A stretch of 64,000 nt of DNA from Ahaetulla prasina. Taxonomy: Eukaryota > Chordata > Lepidosauria > Squamata > Colubridae. Location of the stretch: positions 18,845,321 to 18,909,320 of the forward strand of contig NC_080548.1 in assembly GCF_028640845.1 (NCBI RefSeq), written 5' to 3'. Positions 11,141 to 20,340 of this stretch are shown in pieces. Every line of letters starts with the position of its first letter. The stretch's first letter is position 1. The position numbers were made by a program, and so were the translations under genes. The notes under the pieces were generated by a model. It was not told the DNA's origin. It ran no database searches and saw only the letters and a list, made by a program, of their open reading frames with translations.

Positions 11141-11534
11141 CAGGGGTGAAATGCTCCTAGTTCGGACTGATCTAGTAGCGATGTCGGTGGTGGTTCGGAG
11201 AACCACTAGCAAAAGTCCCTGCCCCCTCCCATGCCCAGCTGAGCTGCGCGATCATCAGAGGTTGGTTTTTTTTTTACTTTTAAAAGCATTTTTTATTCAG
11301 CCGAAAAAATGCTTTTAAAAGTAAAAAAAAAGCCTCTGATGATCACGTGGTTCAGCTGGGATCATCAGAGGCTTTTAAAAGCATTTTTTTACAACCTCTT
11401 CGGACAAAGAGGTTGCAGAAAAAATGCTTTTAAAAGTAAAACAAAAAAGTTGTCCATGCCCACCCAGTCACACCCACCCACCACCAAGCCACGCCCACAG
11501 AACCGGTAGTAACAAATTTTACTTTTCACTACTG
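11141..11534. mobile_element. hAT-like MITE with two adjacent hairpins
   Basis: CAGGGGTGAAATGCTCC at one end and CTTTTCACTACTG at the other, with 8-bp flanks GGCTGGAT and GGTTGGAT (7 of 8). It contains two long inverted repeats centred near 11297 (arms ACTTTTAAAAGCATTTTTT) and 11400 (arms ACCTCTT/AAGAGGT). Confidence 0.75.
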
Positions 11535-11639
11535 GGTTGGATTTGGGGTTTTGATTTACTAAGGGAAAACCCGGAACTCTCAGATTTGGGTTTTCCCAGA
11601 TGTGCCAGTATACCTACTCTAATAAATGGAACTTTTTTT

Positions 11640-11712
11640 TTTTAAATTTACATTTACATTTATATCCCGCCCTTCTCCGAAGACTCAGGGCAGCTTACAG
11701 TGTATAAAGCAA
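11640..11712 (-). repeat. SINE 3' tail fragment (L2-type tail)
   Basis: Reverse copy of the tail only: ATATCCCGCCCTTCTCCGAAG then CTCAGGGCAGCTTACAG. Confidence 0.7.
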
Positions 11713-11847
11713 GAAAATGCTTTGAGAAAATGCCCGTCTCGGAGTTTTTAATTGGAGTTGGCGTTTTCTGGAACTCTGACATAAGCACCCCAGTTTCCTT
11801 TTGAAGAAAAAGAAAAAAAAAGCACCTTTGAGACAACTATTTTTTTT

Positions 11848-12125
11848 CTTTTTTTAATTTGAATTTATATCCCGCCCTTCTCCGAAGACTCAGGGCGGCT
11901 TACATTGTGTTAAGCAATAGTCTCATCCATTTGTATATTATACAAAGTCAACTTTTATTGCCCCCAACAATCTGGGTCCTCATTTTACCTACCTTATAAA
12001 GGATGGAAGGTTGAGTCAACCTTGGGCCTGGTGGGACTTGAACTTGCAGTAATTGCAAGCAGCTGTGTTAATAACAGACTGCTTAGTCTATTGAGCCACC
12101 AGTGGCCCTGTTGAGCCACCAGAGA
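11848..12125 (-). repeat. tRNA-derived SINE with L2-type tail
   Basis: Full reverse copy: the tail TATCCCGCCCTTCTCCGAAG near 11868, the body GGAAGGTTGAGTCAACC, the B-box complement GGACTTGAACTTGC, and the head TGAGCCACCAG.. at the far end. Confidence 0.85.
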
Positions 12126-12790
12126 CACTTGTCCAGTGCCTGCCACCCCATGTCCTTATCTTACCATTCTGCCTCTCTGATTTCTGCTATAATTTCAGCT
12201 CCTTCTGGGGGCTGCCTGAAAGAACTGCCTACCAAAGGAGTTGACCTGGATAACTGAGAATCTCCATAGGCAAAGGATCAGGACTTTAGCCGAGCATGTA
12301 GATTTAATTTATGATTACAAAGCTAGCAAGAGATGGTGCAGTGTTGCTTCCATGCTGGAAGACTGAACCCAATGGAGGACAAGCAATCTTTCAGAGAGAC
12401 AGGAATCCCTCCTTAAAAAACATTTTTTAAAAATAAAAATCATCTGAATTTGACATATCGTTGTCCACCTTCCTTTCAGCATTCTGTCCTTTCGGTTTCC
12501 TCCCAAATAATTTCATGACTTTTATCTGTGATTCCATTCACGCTGTTGGTAGCCTCCTTGTTTAGTCCTTTGTCATCCACTTATATTTTTTTAAAAAATC
12601 CCATCGAAATCCCTGCATTTTTTTCCTCTGCCTCTTTTGATCTTTTCGGTTTCTTGCTCTCCCATGAATGTCACCTCACAGGGTCTCTGTGTTTTAATTG
12701 CTATAAAAGGAGTTGATTGATTAAATCTGGTTATTTGTGTGGTTGATGTCTGCATACCACGATGCTCAAATCATCTTCCAGGATGGGTGT
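12126..12790. other. Intronic sequence, nothing recognised
   Basis: No repeat or exon identified. Confidence 0.35.
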
Positions 12791-12794
12791 GGCC

Positions 12795-12940
12795 AACTTT
12801 TCTTTTCTTACTTTTAAAAGCACTTTTTCTACAACCTCTTCAGCCGAAGAAGTTGTAAAAAAAGTCTCTGATGAACCCAGCTGAGTTGACTGATCGTCAG
12901 AGAACTTTGTTTTCTTTTAAAAGCATTTTTTCACTACTGT
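12795..12940. repeat. hAT-MITE hairpin module
   Basis: ACTTTTAAAAGCACTTTTTC..ACAACCTCTTCAG / CGAAGAAGTTGT and the CTGATCGTCAGAG segment match the hairpin module at 11225-11450 and 43190-43390. Confidence 0.6.
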
Positions 12941-12941
12941 G

Positions 12942-13384
12942 TCAAACTCAAGACCTGGGGCCCAGATCTGGCCCACAAGGTGTTTAGATCTGACCCATGG
13001 AGCCACCCTGGAAAGAGCAGAGGACTGGTTCACAGTGCCTTGGCTCGGCTCACACACTTGGCCCTCCTGCACACACCATGAGCAACCTGGCCAAGGAGAG
13101 TGAGCACAGCAGCAGGAACCTCAAAGACAGAACTATCAAACTCTACTTCATTGGGGGCCGCATCGGGGTTGTGGTTGACCTCAGGGGGCCGGATGGGTGT
13201 GACCCTGGTCTCGCCTTCCTCCGCTGGAGACAACGGATCCCCCCCAGCCCTGCCCAGGCCACCTGCACAGGTGCCCCCGATGCAATGTTCAGCTGGCCAC
13301 ACCCACCCACGCCCACCCAGCCCCCTGAGGTGAACCACAATCCCGATGCAGCCTCCAATGAAATTGAGTTTGACACCCCTGGTC
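12942..13384. mobile_element. DNA-transposon MITE with GTGTCAAACTC termini
   Basis: Starts GTGTCAAACTCAAG and ends TTGAGTTTGACACCCCTG, inverted relative to each other. The interior contains GGGGCCGCATCGGGGTTGTGG, repeated in inverse form near the right end. The overlapping open frames (136, 102 and 77 codons on both strands) result from this inverted GC-rich repeat. Confidence 0.65.
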
Positions 13385-13622
13385 TAGTGGTTAAGGCGCC
13401 AGGCTAGAAACCAGGAGATTGTGAGTTCTAGTCCCATTTTAGCCATGAAAGCCAGCTGGGTGACCTTGAGCCAATCATTCTCTCTCATCCCAACCCAGAC
13501 AACAAACACTAGAGGAGGAAGGGAGGGAGAAAGGGAGGGAGGGAGGACTATTAGATAAATTCTCCACCTTGAGTTATTTATAAGGATCATAAAAAGTGCT
13601 TATAAATTAAATAAAACAAAAT
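13382..13622 (+). repeat. tRNA-derived SINE (single B-box module)
   Basis: GGTCTAGTGGTTAAGGCGCC head, TGTGAGTTCTAGTCCC B box, GAAAGCCAGCTGGGTGACC body, CACCTTGAGTTATTTATAAGG tail. Same family as 1755-2282 but with one module. Confidence 0.82.
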
Positions 13623-14382
13623 ACTTGGAAGCAAGCTAGCCTCGGATGTTCCAGCTTTTGCACTTAGCTCTGCCTGATGGGCTGGAGGCCAGCGGTTCCT
13701 AACATCAAAATTAGATTATGGCAATCAAGCAAGGGCTGTACGGTTTTTCATTTCCATGTATTGAGAAAAGTGGGCAAGAATTTCGCAATTGGAAAATACT
13801 AATTTTTGGGAAACATTACATTTAGAATAGCACGGAAGCCGAAAAGGGAAAGAAAAAAAAAGTACAAAGAAAGGAGCCATTGTTCATATGATTAGGGAAG
13901 AGTTCTCCACCTCCTCTGTTCCATAACCTCATCGTAGCTTCCAATCCTAAGTAAGCCTAATTGAACTCAGTGTGACTTATTTCAGAGCAGAGATGCATTG
14001 GCTTGAGTTAATAGGGTTCTGTGGCGTCGGCTTGGTCTACGGAGTTTTAAAAAGCATGCAAGATTTATAACTTGAACATGATTTGCTCACAGGTGACTAT
14101 TTTTTTTTTGTCTTGTAATTTATTAGGGCATACCTCTAATACTGTGGTTTTGCCTAATCTTACATCTAGACGCAACGGGAGCTAGCTGAGTAGATTTCAA
14201 TGGCCGGAAATATAAAAGTATTTAGAATGATGCTGTTTTCAACCCAGGGGGAAAAGTAGAAAAACCCTTGTTGTTTGAATCAGACAAAATACGGTTGGGT
14301 TTGATGAATCCAGACAATTTTCTGGGGAAACAAGGGAAGCCTCCATTAGGATCTAAGTGCAAAGCAATTTATATTTGATATA
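13623..14382. other. Intronic sequence, nothing recognised
   Basis: No repeat or exon identified. Confidence 0.4.
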
Positions 14383-14438
14383 CAGATAGTCCTAGACTTA
14401 CAATAGTTCATTTAGTGACCATTCAAAGTTACAACGGC

Positions 14439-14943
14439 TGTTGTGCCTCGCTCGCTCTCCCCGCCGCAGCCGGCCCCCTCTTATCTCCTGCCGGATGCTG
14501 ATAATGCGGAAGAGTGTCCTGGCATGCCTCCAGCCCCCAGTCCTGGCACCATGCCCAGACAAATGGAGCAACTAAACCCCTCCCCCACAGCATGTGAGCC
14601 TGAAGAATGTGAAGCCAGTCATGAGCTAAGATTACCAACAGCTGGAGGCTGGAGAGATCCTCGCTTCCGGAGAATAGAGAGGCGACGTCAGCAAAAGGAA
14701 GGGAGGGGCAGGCCTGGATAAGTGCTGAGTCATGGAGCCACACCCCATGGCCTATATAAAGGATCTGCTTTCTGGCATTCTCTGAGTCAGGCAAAGTCTA
14801 ACTTGGATTGCTGAAGTCACATCCTGGTCTCCTGCCTGCCCTGAGAACTCTGACAGAACTTTGGCAAAGCTGCAGAGGCTTTGCAGCCACGCTTGATACG
14901 GACTTCCCCGACCCGGCCGTCAGAGGAGGAGTGGGACACGACA
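14439..14943 (+). mobile_element. Solo LTR (family A-related) inside TA-MITE
   Basis: TGTTGTGCCTCGC to GGGACACGACA, with flanks ACGGC and TCGGC (4 of 5) and MITE sequence resuming with ACTGAAAAAACTG. TGAGTCATGGAGCCACACCCC is followed by CCTATATAAAGG (about 14750), the same promoter arrangement as family A. An open frame from the left end stops about 30 bp before the TATA and ends in RDPRFRRIERRRQQKEGRG. No internal retroviral sequence. Confidence 0.8.
14727..14760 (+). promoter_or_regulatory. LTR core promoter: AP-1-like site, CACCC box, TATA
   Basis: TGAGTCA, GCCACACCCC and CTATATAAAGG occur in this order within about 35 bp. The same order is read on the minus strand of 2460-2993 and 27951-28469 (there TGAATCA). 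Whether it is active cannot be told from sequence. Confidence 0.6.
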
Positions 14944-14979
14944 TCGGCACTGAAAAAACTGTCTGATGACTGTTTTTCA

Positions 14980-15337
14980 GGGATGCGGCAGCTCAGTGGC
15001 TAAGACGCTGAGCTTGTCGATCGGAAGGTCGACAGTTCAGCGGTTCAAATCCCTAGTGCCGCGTAATGGGGTGACCTCTCGTTACTTGTCCCAGTTTCTG
15101 CCAACCTAGCAGTTCGAAAGCACGTAAAAAATGCAAGTAGAAAAAATAGGGATTACCTTTGGTGGGAAGGTAACAGCGTTCCCTGCGCCTTTGGCATTTA
15201 GTCATGCCGGCCACATGACCACGGAGACGTCTTTGGACAATGCTGGCTCTTCGCCTTTGAAACGGAGATGAGCACTGCCTTGTAGAGTTGGGAACGACTA
15301 GCACATATGTGCAAGGGGAACCTTTACCTTTACCTAC
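14980..15337 (+). repeat. Sauria-type SINE, 12-bp TSD
   Basis: Flanked by GACTGTTTTTCA at 14968-14979 and 15338-15349. GCAGCTCAGTGGCTAAGACG (A box) and GCGGTTCAAATCCC (B box) form the tRNA-like head. The tail GGGAACGACTAGCACATATG..CCTTTACCTTTAC is the Bov-B-type end of Sauria SINEs. Confidence 0.9.
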
Positions 15338-15643
15338 GACTGTTTTTCATACATATGACCGTTGCAGCAACCCCATGGTCACGTGATCAAAATGAAGACA
15401 CTTGGCAACTGACTCATATTTATGATGGTTGCGGTGTCCTGGGGTCATCTTCTGCCACCTTCTGACAAGTGAAGTCAATGGGGAAGCCAGATTCAACCGG
15501 GTCACTAGCTTAACGACGGCAGTGATTTGCTTCACAACCAGGCCAAGCCAAGTCGTAAAATGGGGCAAAACTCACTTAACAAATGTCTCACTTGGCAGCA
15601 GAAATTGTGGGCTCGATTGCCGTCGTAATTCAAGGACTCTCTG

Positions 15644-16250
15644 TCTTATATCACCCTATCTCATCACTCCCCATTGAAAAAGCATTCAAGTGGATGATAC
15701 GTACAGTTGATATTATCAGACTGATATCTCTGTGAACGTGGCCACATTTTGTTATCCTGTCTGCAAAACTGGATATAGTTTGATTGCCTCAATGAGCCAG
15801 ATGCATTTTCTTCCATCTGCTGCTCACTCTTGTATTCTGGATGGTGACAGTGATAAAGATCTCTGTGCATGAGACTTGTAGTAGAAAAATGAGTCGAGAA
15901 AAACTAAAACCAGGACGATCCTTCTGTGATGAAATTCTCAACTGAATGAAGAAGATGTATATTGACTTATACATCGATCTATCTATACGTTGTGTCTGTA
16001 GGCAGTCACTAATGGTCAAAAGTGACTTGATGGCAAATAATCAGTCAATATTGATCTGTTCTCTAAAAGGTTCCAACAACCTTTCTGGGTAATTGGGGCC
16101 ACTCCAGAGTTTAACGTTTCTTCTTAGTTGATGTTGGTAGTCACTTTGGAGAATAACCACACATACAAAAAAAACCAACACCCCCCCCAAAAAAAAACCC
16201 AGGTTATTTTCTGTAGCCCTAATGACTTCTGTAATTTGTTTTGTTTTGTT
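15644..16250. other. Intronic sequence, nothing recognised
   Basis: No family or exon identified; short A-rich and C-rich runs near 16150-16200. Confidence 0.35.
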
Positions 16251-16253
16251 TTT

Positions 16254-16318
16254 GTTTTTTTACATTTATACCCCGCCCTTCTCCGAAGACTCAGGGCGGC
16301 TTACAATGTATAAGGCAA
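16254..16318 (-). repeat. SINE 3' tail fragment (L2-type tail)
   Basis: TATACCCCGCCCTTCTCCGAAG then CTCAGGGCGGCTTACAATG, reverse tail only. Confidence 0.7.
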
Positions 16319-16339
16319 GGTAATCTTGGGCATTTATAA

Positions 16340-16700
16340 ATAGATAGCTACAGCGAGACTTTTGTATGCAGAGAGGTGGAAAGATTTACAGATTGCCACA
16401 AAGGAAGACTGGACGGTGAAGTTAATGGAACAGGATGAGATAGTAAAATTAAGTACTTTGATTAAAGAAAAGACCTTGTCTGGCTTGGTTTCTAATGGAA
16501 ACCACTTTTGGACCCTTCGCTATAAACTGAAAGAAATGCTACATCAGTTCTGGGATTTGACAATTAGAATTGTTTATGATTATAGTAATACAGTGTAATA
16601 TTGAATTTTCAATCAAAAGGTTAATATATTTTATATTTGTAACTTTTAAAGGGGAGCATCACAACAAAGTTTAGGAACCCCTGCTCCAGGATATAAAAGT
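16340..16700 (+). pseudogene. L1 LINE, 3' end of ORF2 and 3' UTR
   Basis: The plus frame 16362-16598 reads YAERWKDLQIATKEDWTVKL, then EIVKLSTLIKEKTL, a pattern typical of the extreme C-terminus of L1 ORF2p (RW.D..IPT.EDW..K, then AKLT.LI..KT). The frame stops at TAA and is followed by an AT-rich 3' UTR. The copy is heavily 5'-truncated. Confidence 0.7.
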
Positions 16701-17176
16701 CAGGGAAAGGAACCTACAGATTTGCAAGATTCAACCTCATCTCTATAAGGAATAGTTCTAGTTTTCTTCTGGAGTCTGTTTCCTGATCTGGACAACCTTG
16801 AAGGCCTGACACAATTCCAGGCAGAAGGCAGTGGCCAGCTGCTTTTGAAAACGTTGCCAAGAAACCTGCAAGAACTTATGCATGCAGTTGCCAGGAATCC
16901 CAATTAACTCAAAGGCAAAAAAAAAAAAAAAAAAAAGGGAAAGAAAACATACAATATAGAGCGCCAGTCCAATTTATAAAGTATACAGACTCTTGAAGAT
17001 GAACATCTCTAGAACTCTTCTTAGAATTCTTCTTAGAGAATTGGAAATGAGGGAGCCCTTTCTCTGAGCGCAGGACTCATGTTCGCAAAGCTTCCCCTCA
17101 TTCACCCAAATCAAAGATTAGAAAAAATGCTTCGGTTCCTATTTGCTGTATAAAAATGTTTTTTGTTGAGAACGGG
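16701..17176. other. Intronic sequence with poly(A) run
   Basis: A 19-20 A run at about 16918-16937 may mark an old retroposon end. Nothing else recognised. Confidence 0.35.
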
Positions 17177-17500
17177 CTTTCCTTCCTTCCTTCCTTCCTT
17201 CCTTCCTTCCTACCTTCCTTCCTTCCTTCCTTCCTTCCTTCCTCCCTCCCTCCCACCCACCCTCCTCCCTCCCTCCCTCCCTCCCTCCCTCCTTCCTTCC
17301 TTCCTTCCTTCCTTCCTCTCCCTCCTCCCTCCTCCCTCCTCCTTTCCTCCCTCCCTCCCTTTCTTCCTCCCTCCTCCTCCTCCTCCTCCCTCTCCTTCCT
17401 TCCTTCCTTCCTTCCTTCCTTCCTTCCTTCCTTCCTTCCTTCCTTCCTTCTCTTTCTTCTCTTTCTCCCTTTCTCTCTCTCTTTCTTTCTTCCTATGTCT
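17177..17500. repeat. Polypyrimidine microsatellite (TTCC/TCCC)n
   Basis: About 325 bp of almost pure C/T on the plus strand: (CCTT)n, then (CCCT)n, (CCT)n and (CTTT)n. Perfect mirror symmetry in parts makes triplex (H-DNA) formation possible. It creates long meaningless open frames on both strands. Confidence 0.95.
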
Positions 17501-17619
17501 GGTTAAATCGCGAAGAGACCGCATTTTTTCCTGCCATCTTTTTATCAAAACCTTAACTTGGCAATGAGCCTGACCCTTCCAATGGGCCGCACTTGGCAGC
17601 ATTTCGTGGCTTGTTCATT

Positions 17620-17972
17620 ATTTATTTACATCCCACCTTTATTTTTTACAAACAACTCAAGTCAGCAAACATATCCACTGTACCTTCTGCCCAGTGGTGA
17701 GATTCAAATAACTTAACAACCGGTTCTCTGCCCTAATGATTTCTTCCAACAACCAATTCACCAAACTGCTCAGAAAGTTAACAACCGGTTCTCCCAAAGT
17801 GGTGCGTACTGGCTGAATCTCACCACTGCTTCTGCCTCCTATTTTCCTCGCAACAACCACCACCACCCTGTGAGTTAGGTTGGACGGAGAGTGAGGGACT
17901 GGCTCAAAGTTCACCCAGCTGGCTTTCATGGCTAACACTTGAACTCACTGCTTTAATCACTAGAACAAAATG
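17620..17972 (-). repeat. tRNA-derived SINE split by a hAT MITE
   Basis: Reverse copy of the family at 13382: TCCCACCTTTATTTTTTAC tail, then (after the MITE) CCCTGTGAGTTAGGTTGG, CAGCTGGCTTTCATGGC and the head complement ending near CACTAGAACA. Confidence 0.75.
17692..17828. mobile_element. Short hAT-like MITE, perfect 8-bp TSD
   Basis: CAGTGGTGAGATTCAAATAA to GGCTGAATCTCACCACTG, 137 bp, with near-palindromic ends. CTTCTGCC is duplicated exactly at 17684-17691 and 17829-17836. A sister copy is at 53478-53614. Confidence 0.92.
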
Positions 17973-18525
17973 GCTCTGATTATTTACCATGCCAATTTGC
18001 TAAGGAAGGGCTTTTTCAAATCTGTTTTTATTTGGGATGCAATATTGAAATGGCAGCCAAATTTGTCACTACGATGGAAGCATTTGCTACTTAGAGCTGG
18101 GTGCCTTACTCAGTTGATTGATGTCTGGGGGAGAGGATGGGGGGAGAAATACCTCTGAAATCCTTACCCTTGAAAAGCAATAATAGTAAAGTTGTCCAGA
18201 GAGAAAAGATTGGCTCAGTTATGGGCACCACTACGTGTCTCTGTGAAATATCTTTTTGCACATAATTGCATTTTAAGCTTTCAGTGGTCACTCGTCAAAA
18301 GGATTTCATTATGGCGGGATATGAGAACAAACAACAGGGAACCACGTTGACACGAAGGTGGTATTGAAAATTGCTTATGAAGCAACAGGGAGAACAATAG
18401 GACGGACTGTAGGTTGTTTTCTTGTTATTGTGTCTCATCACCTTCAAGGAAGGATGTGATGATCTTTAGAAGAATTTTGTTGCCGGCTCTTGTGGGTGAA
18501 ACCACCTGGGGGTTAATCTGTGACT
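17973..18525. other. Intronic sequence, nothing recognised
   Basis: No family or exon identified. Confidence 0.35.
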
Positions 18526-18617
18526 GTGAAGTTGTGGAAAAATGGTCATAAGTCACAGAGTGCTGTTTTAATTTTGAACTGTCACTAAAGGAACTGTTTT
18601 AAGTTGAGGACTACCTG
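18526..18617 (+). repeat. TA-MITE right-end fragment
   Basis: AAAATGGTCATAAGTCACAG..GTTGAGGACTACCTG is the right end of the TA-MITE family; the left part is missing. Confidence 0.65.
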
Positions 18618-18715
18618 TGGATTGGCCGTTGTTGTTTGTTGACGAGGACTTCAGAATTTTCGCCTGAAGTCTTAGCTGCCAAGGATTGGTCCTAGGCCTC
18701 TTTGGATGTAAAGTA

Positions 18716-19364
18716 CAGTAGTGGCCAAAATTATGGAAACCTCTTGGGAAAAGTGTATTTTCTAAAACTAGTTAATAACACCACTTTTTTGTTTGGAGTA
18801 GTACCATAAAATTATATATCAATGGAAAGATAATTTAATCAAGAATGTAATGCAATAACTTTCATGAAGGATTTGCTATTACAATAGCAGTTACGGTATG
18901 AAGAAGAAAAGTGAAACACGAAGAAAAAAAATGAGATATACAAAAATGATCACCTTAGAAAAAACGAGATATACAAAAATTATCACCCTAGAAAAATACA
19001 AAAATTATCACCATGTCAGTTAATACTTCGTTGGACAACCTTGAATTACGGCCTTACAACGTCTTCCCATGGAGTGAACCAAGTCTTTGAGTTCTGCAGC
19101 TGTTATAATGTGAAACCAAGATTGAAGGATTGCTTCTATTAACTAGGTTTTATTGCTGGATCGCTTCTGACTAACAAGTTTCTTTAGTCGGCTCCATAGA
19201 TTTTCAATTGGGTTAAGGACTCTGGGCTATTCCCAGGTCATTCCAGCAGTGGAATATGATTATCTTGAAACTCCCAAAAAACCCCCAAAAAAGTGGTGTT
19301 ATTAGCCATCAAACCTCAAAAATACACTTTTCCCAAAAGGTTTCCACAATTTTGGCCACTACTG
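18716..19364 (-). mobile_element. Tc1-like element, transposase relic
   Basis: Long inverted ends CAGTAGTGGCCAAAATTATG and CACAATTTTGGCCACTACTG, with TA on both sides (18714-18715, 19365-19366). On the minus strand a broken frame gives NPIENLWSRLKKLVSQ and ITAAELKDLVHSMGRRCKAV. The E of PIENLW is the third catalytic acid of Tc1-type DDE transposases. At 649 bp it is internally deleted and cannot make a transposase. Confidence 0.85.
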
Positions 19365-19537
19365 TAAGTGTCCTGTTACCTTACTCTTTACTACTCTCGA
19401 ATAAACATAGGAACTGGCTCTCCCACTGTGTGTTGGATGAGAATCTGGAAGCGATCTGTCGCATTCTTCAAGGAGAGATGAAGATAATTTCCTTCCTGAG
19501 CTCCTACTGTATTTACCTGCCTGCTTGCCGGAGGCGG

Positions 19538-19562
19538 TGTGTGTGTGTGTGTGTGTGTGTTG
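19538..19562. repeat. (TG)n at duplication breakpoint
   Basis: A short TG run opens each unit (here and at 21959-21982) and lies at the junction between units. Confidence 0.85.
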
Positions 19563-19862
19563 TGTTTTCATAGGCTTGCTTAGCTTCAAAGCCGAACGAG
19601 AAGATAGTCCCTTGGCTTCCTATAAAATTACTCATAGTGCTTTAGCTTCTGTACATGAACATTGGCAAGCATTCTGTGACAGCTGCAGTCTATTGAAAAC
19701 TGCCCTTTTTTTTTTTAACCAGTTGATTGGACTCAAATCTCATGTCACCGCAACTCAATTTCTCTTCCCCCCCACCCCCCACTCCGGCCAATATTTTCAA
19801 ATAATAATAATGGCCTTCAACATTGACAGAATGAGGTTGGTTCCTGGAGTGATCATATCTCT

Positions 19863-20138
19863 TTTTTTTTTTATTTGAATTTATATCCCGCCCTTCTCCG
19901 AAGACTCAGGGCGGCTTACACAGTGTTAAGCAACAGTCTTCATCCATTTGTATATTATATACAAAGTCAACTTTTATTGCCCCCAACAATCTAGGTCCTC
20001 ATTTTACGTACCTTATAAAGGATGGAAGGCTGAGTCAACCTTGGGCCTGGTGGGCCTTGAACTTGCAGTAATTGCAAGCAGCTGTGTTAATAACAGACAG
20101 ACTTAGTCTGCTGAGCCACCAGAGCCACCAGAGGCCCA
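19863..20138 (-). repeat. tRNA-derived SINE with L2-type tail (unit 1)
   Basis: Reverse copy with TATATCCCGCCCTTCTCCG tail and CCACCAGAGGCCC head. Its partner in unit 2 is 22288-22562, so the insertion predates the duplication. Confidence 0.88.
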
Positions 20139-20340
20139 CATTTTTTATTGGTTAAGTTAAAAAAAAAAAGAAAGGAAAAAAGATACAGATAAGTGATATA
20201 TGTTTTTTAATTATAAAATTATCTAATCAGTTATTTACTATAATTATAAAAATCCTCTCTTTTTTCACCCCCCCCCAGCCATTAATTGCTCTTTGAACAT
20301 GTAATACTTTGGACATAATTTTTAGCTTTTGTTTGGGTTA

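Larger units (their letters stand above)
14383..15643 (-). mobile_element. TA-MITE (Tc1/mariner-like) carrying two insertions
   Basis: Starts CAGATAGTCCTAGACTTAC and ends TTCAAGGACTCTCTG, the inverted ends of the 'CAGGTAGTCCTCGACTTAC' family. TA precedes it. The net length without inserts is about 390 bp, as in the clean copy at 42062-42453. It is interrupted by an LTR (14439-14943) and a Sauria SINE (14980-15337), so it is the oldest of the three. Confidence 0.85.

Noticed and set aside
12997..13407. Four overlapping open frames in GC-rich sequence taken as a possible exon
   Set aside because: Inverted-repeat MITE with GTGTCAAACTC ends; no splice sites, and equivalent frames on both strands.
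14980..15060. Possible tRNA gene (A and B boxes)
   Set aside because: Continues into a SINE body and Bov-B-like tail with TSDs; no proper cloverleaf and anticodon arm.
17156..17602. Pro/Ser/Leu-rich and Lys/Glu/Gly-rich frames of up to 134 codons
   Set aside because: Products of the polypyrimidine microsatellite on both strands.
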